In this document: in pieces, positions 8,358-15,871 of the stretch
Position numbering within the stretch: position 1 is the first letter of the stretch
How the letters are laid out: each line of letters starts with the position of its first letter
Assembly (NCBI RefSeq): GCF_965138505.1
Contig: NZ_CBCSCO010000004.1
Span: 124,001 to 188,000, forward strand
Source: Litorimonas haliclonae
GTDB lineage: Bacteria; Pseudomonadota; Alphaproteobacteria; Caulobacterales; Maricaulaceae
Length of the DNA stretch: 64,000 nucleotides
Reading direction: 5' to 3'
Notes under the pieces: model-generated
Seen by the model: the letters and a program-made list of their open reading frames with translations, nothing else
What the model was told of the DNA's origin: nothing
Databases searched by the model: none
Position numbers and translations under genes: made by a program

Positions 8358-9009
8358 GGGAGTTGACCGCTTTCATAAAGGCTTGGATTTTGAACACATC
8401 CTTTACGCCCGGAGCGCTTTCGACGCCAGAGCTAACGTCCAGAATGGGTGCTTTTGTCCTAGATATGGCCTCTCTCACCGTGTCGGGGTTGAGCCCTCCG
8501 GCAAGCGCAAAGGTTTTTGGCGTGGGCGCGCGGGCAATGATATCCCAATCAATCGCGACGCCATGCCCGCCTCTGACTTGCGAGCCTTTAGGCGGTTTCG
8601 CATCAAATAAAACAAAGTCGACGATCCCGGCATATTCGCCCGCTGTCTTCATGTCTTCGTCCGTGACAATGGGAATGGCTTTGATAAGCCCGAAATCATA
8701 TCGTTTTGAAATCTGCGCGAGCCGGTCGACTGTTTCGTCGCCGTGAAATTGAACAAAGTCAGGCGCAAGGTCTCGGGCAATTCTGTCCAAGAGGTGGTCA
8801 TCGGCATTCACCGTGACGGCAACGCGCTTGGCGAGTCCCTTGGTCGGCGAGAAGAGAGGCTTGGCCTCTGAGACGCTAACGCGTCGGGGACTATTCGCTT
8901 CGACAATAAAACCAAGAAAACCTGCCCCCGCACTAATTGCATCTTGCACATCCTCGGCGCGCGTAAGGCCACAAATTTTGACTGTTGGGGAAAAAGAAAG
9001 GGAGCTCAT
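8350..9009 (-). CDS. trpF: Phosphoribosylanthranilate isomerase
   Basis: The TIM-barrel isomerase of tryptophan synthesis (219 residues) converting phosphoribosylanthranilate to CdRP. Catalytic Cys13 lies in VKICGLTR and the general acid Asp136 in VLFDAKPP; the phosphate loops are ALAGGLNPDTV and LDVSSGVESAPGVKD. It is the first gene of trpFB. The initiation region forms a perfect 8-bp hairpin (see separate entry), which suggests that translation may be modulated by mRNA folding. The promoter would lie between 9010 and 9055. Confidence 0.96.
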   Translation of the reverse strand: MSSLSFSPTVKICGLTRAEDVQDAISAGAGFLGFIVEANSPRRVSVSEAKPLFSPTKGLAKRVAVTVNADDHLLDRIARDLAPDFVQFHGDETVDRLAQISKRYDFGLIKAIPIVTDEDMKTAGEYAGIVDFVLFDAKPPKGSQVRGGHGVAIDWDIIARAPTPKTFALAGGLNPDTVREAISRTKAPILDVSSGVESAPGVKDVFKIQAFMKAVNSHG

Positions 9010-9018
9010 CGAGCTCCC
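9000..9018 (-). promoter_or_regulatory. Perfect hairpin covering the trpF ribosome binding site and start codon
   Basis: On the minus strand the message reads GGGAGCTC-GAT-GAGCTCCC: eight paired bases with a three-base loop. The GGGAG of the 5' arm is the evident Shine-Dalgarno, and the ATG spans the loop and 3' arm. When folded, both would be masked. Part of the 3' arm is also codons 2-4 of trpF, so coding constraint alone could have produced it. Confidence 0.5.
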
Positions 9019-9055
9019 TTAGCATAGTCTTATTGGCTTGCCAGTCCTAGAACTG

Positions 9056-9229
9056 TCAGACGACAGAGCGTCCTTTAAAGGCCCGGATGATGAAAGAAAT
9101 CACCAATAAGACGAGGAAAATGACGAATAAGACTTGAGCTACACCTGCCATTGCGCCTGCAATCCCAGTGAACCCCAATAAACCCGCAATGATAGCGAGA
9201 ATGAAAAATGCGATTGACCAACCTAACAT
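9056..9229 (-). CDS. DUF1328 family small membrane protein
   Basis: A 57-residue protein of two membrane helices (MLGWSIAFFILAIIAGLLGF and a VAQVLFVIFLVLLVISF helix) with a short basic tail, matching the DUF1328 / YtjA family of inner-membrane proteins of unknown role. The ATG at 9229 is preceded by a perfect AAGGAGGT eight bases upstream, which decides the start over a 15-codon longer open frame. It stands alone between trpF and rpoN and is probably strongly translated. Confidence 0.88.
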   Translation of the reverse strand: MLGWSIAFFILAIIAGLLGFTGIAGAMAGVAQVLFVIFLVLLVISFIIRAFKGRSVV

Positions 9230-9427
9230 GTTGACCTCCTTTAAATTGTTATAAGTACCAAACGTCGTCCTCAAAGCTTGGTTCCGTGAGGCCCTCCCGC
9301 TCGAATGCTACAAATTATTAACCCTGTCGCCACACGCGAAATTAAGCCTTCTTTCCTAAAGACTGTTCCAAGACGGCCTGAAATCAAAAATGGCCCGGTA
9401 TGTGAAAGTGAAGCAGGGTAGGCAGAC

Positions 9428-10912
9428 GTGGCATTAGCTCCAAAATTACAGGCGCGGCAGAGTCAGCAGCTCGCAATGACGCCCCAATTACGGCAAGCGA
9501 TCCAATTGCTACAATATTCCAATATTGAACTCGCCGAATTTGTTGAAGAGCAATTAGAGAGTAATCCCCTTTTAGAGCGCGGAACGGGAGACGAAAACCG
9601 GCGCGGGGAGCAAATTGCGAATACGCTGAAAGATGCGATGCGGGCGACAGTGGATAAGGACGCGCCTGCGGCGGCTGGTTCAGACCTAGACGCGCCGGAC
9701 CACGCGGTTAATCCGGACTCAACTGCGGCGGATGTGGGCGGATCGGTCGATTGGTCACGTAACGATAAATCCGGAAGCTTTTCAGGCGGCGGAGAGTATG
9801 ACGCGGCAGAAAATGCGGCGGCGGAAGTCAGCCTTGCCGATCACGTAACGGCGCAGCGGGCCCTCCTCAGATTGGAGCCGCGTGATGTACTGATTGCCGA
9901 TTATATGATCGGGCAATTGGATGAGGCTGGATACCTTCGGATGAGCGTCGAAGAAATTGCGGAAAACCTCGGCGTGGGGACGGCCCGTATCTCTTCACTT
10001 CTGACGCAGCTCCAGACCTGTGAGCCGACCGGATTGTTTGCGAGGGATTTGTCAGAGTGTCTGGCGCTACAATTACGCGAGCAGGAGGCGCTGGACGCGC
10101 CGATGCAAGTCTTGCTCGGAAATTTGGAATTATTGGCCAAGCATGATCTGTCGAAATTGATGAAAATATGCGACGTGGGGCGGGACCGGATGAGCGCCAT
10201 GATAGCCCGCATCCGGGACTGCGCGCCCAAACCGGGCGCCGAATATAGCGGGACAACCGCTCAGGTTGTCGAGCCGGATGTGTTTATCCGCGAAACGCCG
10301 AATGGGGGATGGGCTGTCGAGTTAAACGCGGACACTCTTCCGCGCGTGCTCGTCAATAATCGCTATTACAATGAAATACAAAAAGTGGGCGGCAAGGATG
10401 AAACGGCTCGGGAGTTTATTTCCGAATGTCACCAAAGCGCGAGCTGGCTTGTGAAGTCTTTGGACCAACGGGCGCGCACAATTTTGAAAGTGACGAGTGA
10501 AATCGTCAAACAGCAAGATGCGTTTTTCGCTTACGGGGTGGATCATATGCGTCCGCTCAAGCTTAAAGACGTCGCGGATGTAATCGATATGCACGAAAGC
10601 ACGGTCAGCCGCGTGACCTCCAATAAATTTATGCACACGTCACGCGGCTTGTTTGAGCTGAAATATTTCTTCACGGCTTCTATCCCGTCGCTGGACGGCG
10701 GAGAAGGTCACTCGGCCGAAGCGGTGCGCAATAAAATAAAAATCCTCATCAGCGAAGAGACAGAGAAATCTGTCAAATCAGATGACAAGCTGGTCAAACT
10801 TTTGCGAGGCGAAGGCATTGATATCGCGCGCCGGACAGTTGCAAAATACCGTGAAAGCATGGGTATTCCGAGCAGCGTTGAGCGGCGCCGGATATTTAAA
10901 TACGCGGTTTAA
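9428..10912 (+). CDS. rpoN: RNA polymerase sigma-54 factor
   Basis: Sigma-54 (494 residues), which directs RNA polymerase to -24/-12 promoters opened by AAA+ activators. Region I is visible at the N-terminus (QSQQLAMTPQLRQAIQLLQ, Gln-rich), followed by an acidic Region II, the core-binding and DNA-binding region III with MHESTVSRVTSNKFM, and the signature RpoN box ARRTVAKYR at about residues 467-475. The start is GTG with a weak purine-rich site. In alphaproteobacteria of this type sigma-54 controls flagellar and stalk genes, a role that is inferred here. Confidence 0.97.
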   Translation: MALAPKLQARQSQQLAMTPQLRQAIQLLQYSNIELAEFVEEQLESNPLLERGTGDENRRGEQIANTLKDAMRATVDKDAPAAAGSDLDAPDHAVNPDSTAADVGGSVDWSRNDKSGSFSGGGEYDAAENAAAEVSLADHVTAQRALLRLEPRDVLIADYMIGQLDEAGYLRMSVEEIAENLGVGTARISSLLTQLQTCEPTGLFARDLSECLALQLREQEALDAPMQVLLGNLELLAKHDLSKLMKICDVGRDRMSAMIARIRDCAPKPGAEYSGTTAQVVEPDVFIRETPNGGWAVELNADTLPRVLVNNRYYNEIQKVGGKDETAREFISECHQSASWLVKSLDQRARTILKVTSEIVKQQDAFFAYGVDHMRPLKLKDVADVIDMHESTVSRVTSNKFMHTSRGLFELKYFFTASIPSLDGGEGHSAEAVRNKIKILISEETEKSVKSDDKLVKLLRGEGIDIARRTVAKYRESMGIPSSVERRRIFKYAV

Positions 10913-10936
10913 CAAACCAATTGGTTGTCGGAGGGG

Positions 10937-11815
10937 CTAGGCCTCCACTTCACTCTTATCTTTAGGCGGCAATGGAAAGAACCCACTGGTGCGTTGAATA
11001 TAGACTTTATAATTTTTTCGCTTGCCCATGTCCTTTTCGAGCAAATCTTTACCCGACACATTCGTCAGCAGATAGGTCATGATGATCGGCGCGAATACCG
11101 TCGCCCAGCCCCAGGGCGCTTCGCAAGCAACGAGCCAGATACCCCACCACATGCAGGCATTGCCAAAATAATTTGGATGGCGGGTATAGCGCCATAGTCC
11201 GGTGTTCAGAACAGGTTTGTCCTCCTGCGGGCCGTCATAATCCTTATGCTTTTTCATAAAGCGGGAAAGCTGCCAGTCGCCAATTGCTTCGAAAAGAAAT
11301 CCGATGAGCCAGAGAGTCGCGCCAAGAAGCGCCAGCAGGTTTATATAGGCATTCGCATGGATATAAATTGTGTCTTCGCCGGATGTAACGACACGGCCTG
11401 CGACGTGGGTGGCCATCGCAACCCAGACCGGCGCGCTGACAATCATAATCAATAGGCCTTGTCCCCAATAGATTGAAAACAGACTTCTCAATCGCCACCC
11501 AGCTTCACTAAGTTTGGACCGTTTCCGCATGGCGACATAGCGCTTATCTTCGCCGTGCCCCAAGTTTCGAAGAGCCAAATATATCGTCAGGCGCGCGCCC
11601 CAAATCACGGGGAGTAAGCCTAAGAGCCAGAGGTAAGGGGTTCTCGGATTGGCCAGGTAAAGGCAAACTGCGCCGACACATAGAAACCCGAACCCCCAAA
11701 AGATGTCTACGAGGCTGGCATCTTTTACAGCAACGCTAACGGCCCAGAGCATAGTCAGTAATCCAAACACCAGCGCTGCGGCATGGAAGAAATAAACGAG
11801 AATATCTGTCAGCAT
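10937..11815 (-). CDS. DUF1295 family multi-spanning membrane protein (steroid-reductase/ICMT fold)
   Basis: A 292-residue integral membrane protein with about six or seven helices. The C-terminal signature TRHPNYFGNACMWWG is the cofactor-binding motif shared by DUF1295, steroid 5-alpha reductases and isoprenylcysteine methyltransferases, followed by GKDLLEKDMGKR and YKVYIQRTSGFFPLPP. It probably acts on a hydrophobic substrate in the membrane, using NADPH or SAM; which one cannot be told. It is convergent with rpoN and divergent from chvI. Confidence 0.85.
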   Translation of the reverse strand: MLTDILVYFFHAAALVFGLLTMLWAVSVAVKDASLVDIFWGFGFLCVGAVCLYLANPRTPYLWLLGLLPVIWGARLTIYLALRNLGHGEDKRYVAMRKRSKLSEAGWRLRSLFSIYWGQGLLIMIVSAPVWVAMATHVAGRVVTSGEDTIYIHANAYINLLALLGATLWLIGFLFEAIGDWQLSRFMKKHKDYDGPQEDKPVLNTGLWRYTRHPNYFGNACMWWGIWLVACEAPWGWATVFAPIIMTYLLTNVSGKDLLEKDMGKRKNYKVYIQRTSGFFPLPPKDKSEVEA

Positions 11816-12063
11816 GGCTCACCCCTTAAATTTTTATTGGATTAGTAGCGTTTCTTACGGGCTATGCAATGCCACGGTTTGGCCAAAAATGCCGAAACTA
11901 AGGCGGTCTATTGCCATACCCGCGCCATAGTCGTTTTCTATACCAAGTCCATCATTCACGAAACGAGGGTTGGACAATGCAGACGATGAGCTTAGTAAGG
12001 AACAAGGATTACTCACCGCGTCAGGTCAAGACGTCGGTGGACGGGTTGAGACGAGAGACCGCT

Positions 12064-12768
12064 ATGGCCAAGATTTATCTGGTAGATGATGACGAGAATA
12101 TTTTGACCTCTGTGTCAATGTTTTTGGAAGGGGAGGGCTATGAAGTGCGCAAATTCCATGACGGGGTGAGCGCGCTGGAGGCTCTAAAAGAATCCCCGCC
12201 CGATTTGGCCGTGCTGGACGTAAAAATGCCGCGCATGGACGGGTTAGAGCTTCTCCGTCGTTTGCGTCAGACTTCCAACCTACCTGTTATCTTTTTGACC
12301 TCGAAAGACGATGAATTTGATGAAGCAATCGGGTTCAACATGGGCGCGGATGATTATATCACCAAGCCATTCTCGCAACGTTTGCTTGGCGAGCGGATCA
12401 AAGCGGTCTTGCGACGTGCCTCTCTAACTTCCATTGAAATGCCGACCCCGCAAGAAGGCGATGACAAGGTCATTCGCCGCGGAAAACTCTTGCTTGATCC
12501 GAACCGTCATGCCTGTTCTTGGGATGGCCAAGCTGTTCGATTGACTGTTACAGAATTTCTTATTTTGGAAAGCCTGGCCAATCGTCCCGGTTACGTTAAA
12601 TCCCGCGACCAACTAATGGACGCCGCTTATGACGACCAAGTTTATGTCGATGACCGAACGATTGATTCCCATATCAAACGCCTGCGCAAAAAATTCCGCA
12701 AGACTGATAAAAGTTTTGACGGTATAGAAACCCTCTATGGTGTCGGATATAAATATAAAGAAGCCTAA
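12064..12768 (+). CDS. chvI: ChvI-type response regulator (OmpR family)
   Basis: DNA-binding response regulator of the ChvI-ChvG envelope-stress pair. The receiver domain begins MAKIYLVDDDENILTSVSMF, with the phospho-acceptor Asp in LAVLDVKMPRMDG and the signalling Lys in DDYITKPFSQ; a winged-helix OmpR-type domain follows (RLTVTEFLILESLANRP, DDRTIDSHIKRLRKKF). I chose the ATG at 12064 because the receiver starts there. An in-frame ATG at 11977 would add 29 unusual residues and cannot be excluded. chvG overlaps the 3' end, so they form one operon. Confidence 0.93.
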   Translation: MAKIYLVDDDENILTSVSMFLEGEGYEVRKFHDGVSALEALKESPPDLAVLDVKMPRMDGLELLRRLRQTSNLPVIFLTSKDDEFDEAIGFNMGADDYITKPFSQRLLGERIKAVLRRASLTSIEMPTPQEGDDKVIRRGKLLLDPNRHACSWDGQAVRLTVTEFLILESLANRPGYVKSRDQLMDAAYDDQVYVDDRTIDSHIKRLRKKFRKTDKSFDGIETLYGVGYKYKEA

Positions 12769-14476
12769 GGGGCAAGCGCCCAATGAAGACAAGAAACGGC
12801 CCGCGAAAGCGGGTCGGATGCGTTTACGTGAAAGACGCCTACGCCAAGGACGATTAGGCCCGAGGCGATCTTTAATCAGCTCTCGCTTGACGCGCGTTAT
12901 CTTCGTTTCCAATTTAATCGGCTTGATCATTTTATTGACTGGCTCTCTGGCAATGAATCGATTCGAGGAAGGCTTGATCAATGCGAAAGTTGATAATTTG
13001 CGTTCCCTCGCTGCGACGATCACGACAGTTATCGGAGAGCAGGCAACCGGTAGAGGTTCTTCCGCCGAATTAGATGTTGCCGGAGCTAAACAGGTTTTGC
13101 GCGGTGTAAACACGCCGCAAGGATGGCGCGTTCGCTTGCATGATCGCTCCGGCGAAGTCGTTGCGGACACGACCAGCTTGGACGAGACCATTTCGGTGGG
13201 GGCATTGGATCCGATTATTTCCGAAATTCCGGAAGAGCCATTGCACGAACAATGGCTAGATAAAGCGAAGATCTGGTTTGCCGCGCGTTTAAATGATTTG
13301 CCTTGGCGAAAAGCAAATAGAAATAATTTGCGCCGAGATCTTCGGGGTGATGTGCAAATGGCCTTGACCGGCGATCCGATTATGGGGCCGCGATATGACG
13401 AAAACGATAATCTGATTGTGACGGTCTCTCTTCCGGTCCAGCGCGTACAACATATTCTGGGCGTCGTAACCGTCGAGAGCGATGATGTATCGGGTATTGT
13501 TAATGCCGAACGCCAAGCCCTTGCCCCGATCATTGGTTTGGCTATTTTGGCCACTATCCTGAGTTCTCTGGCGCTGACTTTGTTTATCACATTGCCGATG
13601 CGAAAATTGGCACGCGCGGCGGAGCTTGTCACTCGCAGCTCAGATAAACGCGACGCGATTCCAGACCTCTCAAGCCGCCGGGATGAAATCGGTGATTTGT
13701 CCAAAGTCATGCGGGAAATGACTCAGGGGCTCTATTCGCGCATTGATGACATTGCGAATTTCGCCGCTGATGTGGCGCATGAAATCAAAAACCCTCTGAC
13801 GTCTCTGCGGTCGGCTTCGGATACGCTTCGCGTGGCCCGGACGGATGATCAGAGAAATCAGCTTATTGATATTATTCAACAAGACGTGTCCCGTATGGAC
13901 AGGTTAATCACGGATATTTCCAAAGCCTCAAAAGTGGACGCCAATCTGGCACGTGAAACGGCGCAAACATTGGAGGTCGGCGAGATATTGCATAATATCA
14001 CGGCCTTTTACGGTCAGACTCGTTCCGGTGAGGGGCCCAACGTGGTTCATAACAATCGGCTTCCCGAAGACGAGCCGGTTTATATCCGTGCGTTTGAAAC
14101 ACCCTTTGCTCAAGTCCTTCGAAATTTAATTGATAATGCTCTGACATTTTCACCTGAGGGCGGGGAGGTCCGGGTTTCAGCTGATATTGCTTCCCGAAAA
14201 GGGCGAGACCGCGTAATTATTTCTGTCGAGGATGATGGCCCTGGCATTCCGCCTGATAACCTCGAAACTGTCTTTGAGAGGTTCTATACCCAAAGGCCAA
14301 AAGGCGCCCAATTCGGGAGCCATTCCGGGCTGGGCCTCGCTATTTGCCGCCAGATTGTCAAAGCCCATAAAGGTCGGATCTATGCCGAAAATAGAAGTGC
14401 TGCCAATGGGGATGAAATATTGGGCGCACGATTTGCCGTTGAGGTGCCGCGCCAGAAACCGCGTCCTAACAAATAA
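12737..14476 (+). CDS. chvG: ChvG-type sensor histidine kinase
   Basis: Membrane histidine kinase partner of ChvI. In order: a basic cytoplasmic N-terminus, TM1 about 54-73 (VIFVSNLIGLIILLTGSLAM), a periplasmic sensor domain of about 190 residues, TM2 about 264-286, HAMP, the phospho-acceptor His348 in DVAHEIKNPLTSLR, and ATP-binding boxes LIDNALTFSPEGG, VEDDGPGIP and GSHSGLGLAICRQI. The ATG at 12737 lies inside the end of chvI (32-base overlap); starts at 12740 (GTG) or 12818 (ATG) are alternatives. In related bacteria the pair senses cell-wall or osmotic stress. Confidence 0.93.
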   Translation: MVSDINIKKPKGQAPNEDKKRPAKAGRMRLRERRLRQGRLGPRRSLISSRLTRVIFVSNLIGLIILLTGSLAMNRFEEGLINAKVDNLRSLAATITTVIGEQATGRGSSAELDVAGAKQVLRGVNTPQGWRVRLHDRSGEVVADTTSLDETISVGALDPIISEIPEEPLHEQWLDKAKIWFAARLNDLPWRKANRNNLRRDLRGDVQMALTGDPIMGPRYDENDNLIVTVSLPVQRVQHILGVVTVESDDVSGIVNAERQALAPIIGLAILATILSSLALTLFITLPMRKLARAAELVTRSSDKRDAIPDLSSRRDEIGDLSKVMREMTQGLYSRIDDIANFAADVAHEIKNPLTSLRSASDTLRVARTDDQRNQLIDIIQQDVSRMDRLITDISKASKVDANLARETAQTLEVGEILHNITAFYGQTRSGEGPNVVHNNRLPEDEPVYIRAFETPFAQVLRNLIDNALTFSPEGGEVRVSADIASRKGRDRVIISVEDDGPGIPPDNLETVFERFYTQRPKGAQFGSHSGLGLAICRQIVKAHKGRIYAENRSAANGDEILGARFAVEVPRQKPRPNK

Positions 14477-14594
14477 CCTGAATTTCAAAGGGATTTCCGG
14501 AATTTACAGTTTTTATGACAATTCTGTCATTTTCCGGCTTCACAGAGCGTTTTTAATTTGATTAGGTGAAGTTTCGATTTTCGGAGTATTTGCT

Positions 14595-14999
14595 TTGATT
14601 GGATTAGTCATAGTCACGCATGGACAGCTTGCCGTAGAATTACGGCGCGCCACCGAACATGTGGTCGGCCCTCAAGAGGCCGTTGAAACCGTCTGTATCG
14701 GCCCGGATGACGATATGGAGCACCGCCGCGAAGATATTGCCGGGGCGGTGAAAAAAGTCAGCCGAGACAAAGGCGTTATTATTCTGACGGATATGTTTGG
14801 CGGCACCCCCTCCAATTTGGCGATTTCCATGCTCCGCGACGGAGAGGTAGAAGTTCTCGCCGGGGTAAATCTGCCTATGTTGATAAAACTGGCAGAAGCT
14901 CGGCGTACATCCGGTTTGGACGAGGCGTCGCTTAAAGCCAAAGAAGCCGGGCAACGTTATATTGCTATTGCATCAAGAATTCTGGCCGGAGAGACGTAA
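14595..14999 (+). CDS. Mannose-type PTS EIIA component
   Basis: A 134-residue EIIA of the mannose/sorbose family; the phosphorylated His9 is in GLVIVTHGQLA, and FGGTPSNLA is the family signature loop. It starts with TTG, supported by a GGAG nine bases before. It is followed by HPr with only a few bases between. In alphaproteobacteria this EIIA-HPr pair lies downstream of chvI-chvG and usually also of hprK; it serves regulatory phosphorylation rather than sugar uptake. No hprK is present here: only 118 bases separate it from chvG. Confidence 0.92.
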   Translation: MIGLVIVTHGQLAVELRRATEHVVGPQEAVETVCIGPDDDMEHRREDIAGAVKKVSRDKGVIILTDMFGGTPSNLAISMLRDGEVEVLAGVNLPMLIKLAEARRTSGLDEASLKAKEAGQRYIAIASRILAGET

Positions 15000-15026
15000 A
15001 AGCCGATGGGGGCCGAGCGTGCTGAT

Positions 15027-15317
15027 ATGAGCCAAACGTCTCAAATCACTTTGACCCTGACGAATAAGCGCGGCCTTCACGCTCGAGCTTCTAACAAATT
15101 CATGGAAACCGTTTCGCTGTACCAGTCTCAAATCTGGGTGCGAAGCCATAATGATGTTTGCGCCGAACGGGTTGAAGCCGACTCTGTCATGGAGCTTCTC
15201 TTACTCGGATCAGCCTGCGGAGAGGAGATTACCGTCACCGCGCAAGGGCCGGATGCGCCCGAGGCTATCCAAGCCATTGCCGCTTTGGTAGAGAACCGCT
15301 TCGGAGAAGTGGATTAG
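15027..15317 (+). CDS. ptsH: Phosphocarrier protein HPr
   Basis: HPr-family phosphocarrier (96 residues). The phospho-histidine is His18 in NKRGLHARASNKF, and the regulatory serine equivalent to Ser46 of Gram-positive HPr is Ser53 in EADSVMELLLLG, although the usual glycine two places on is Glu. The ATG at 15027 fits the family N-terminus better than the ATG at 15006. It is in operon with EIIA and probably the following TonB-like lipoprotein. Retention of the serine implies an HPr kinase somewhere, but not in this locus. Confidence 0.93.
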   Translation: MSQTSQITLTLTNKRGLHARASNKFMETVSLYQSQIWVRSHNDVCAERVEADSVMELLLLGSACGEEITVTAQGPDAPEAIQAIAALVENRFGEVD

Positions 15318-15329
15318 AGAAGGTTTCTC

Positions 15330-15755
15330 ATGCGGTTTTCAGGTTTAATTTCTGTCAGTTTGGCCGCGGCCGTTTTGGCGAGTTGCGGCAGTACTTCAAA
15401 ACCCTTTGAACCAGCCAGCCAATATCCGCCTGACCCTTGGGTCAAAGGGTATTCGGCAGCGGATGACTGCATCGGCGGTGAAAAACTTGCCGCGCGGGAG
15501 TTTGTGATGCCGGAATACCCTTCACGAGCTTACCGAACGGGTCGACAAGGCTGGACGATTATGCGGCTTGATGTGGACGCCAGCGGCCAAACTCAAAATG
15601 TTGAAATCGAGCGCTCTGTTCCGGACGGCATGTTTGATAAAGCGTCGGAAGACGCCGTGGAAAACTGGACGTTCCAGCCGCCTGCAGACGGCGCGTTGGA
15701 GAATTGCCGGGTTTTGCTACGCTATCGCGCTGGGAGTGTGACACTCGGGGGGTAG
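15330..15755 (+). CDS. Lipoprotein with TonB-like C-terminal domain
   Basis: A 141-residue lipoprotein precursor: signal peptide with lipobox LASC (Cys19), then a short linker and a TonB/TolA-like C-terminal beta domain recognisable from MPEYPSRAYRTGRQGWTIMR, LDVDASGQTQNVEI and AVENWTFQPP. TonB itself would have an N-terminal membrane anchor, so this is a lipid-anchored relative, probably facing the periplasm. It begins 12 bases after HPr and may be co-transcribed. The exact partner is unknown. Confidence 0.8.
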   Translation: MRFSGLISVSLAAAVLASCGSTSKPFEPASQYPPDPWVKGYSAADDCIGGEKLAAREFVMPEYPSRAYRTGRQGWTIMRLDVDASGQTQNVEIERSVPDGMFDKASEDAVENWTFQPPADGALENCRVLLRYRAGSVTLGG

Positions 15756-15761
15756 ATTGGT

Positions 15762-15804
15762 GTGAACTATTTCTTTTGATTTTGTCTTCTTTCAAAATAG
15801 TCAC
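15762..15804. repeat. Imperfect inverted repeat upstream of glmM
   Basis: GTGA-A-CTATTT (15762-15772) pairs with AAATAG-TCAC (15795-15804), ten base pairs with one bulged A and a T-rich 22-base interior. It lies between the TonB-like lipoprotein and glmM. It lacks a terminal T-run, so it is more likely an mRNA structure or operator than a terminator. Confidence 0.3.
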
Positions 15805-15871
15805 ATTCATACCATTTTTTACGCTATAGCTTTTAAAAAACGAAACGACTCACAAACTGGATAACTTTTTT

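Noticed and set aside
12613..13710. A 365-codon minus-strand frame inside chvI-chvG
   Set aside because: It is the shadow of two clearly recognisable genes on the plus strand; its translation is Arg/Ser-rich and has no domain.
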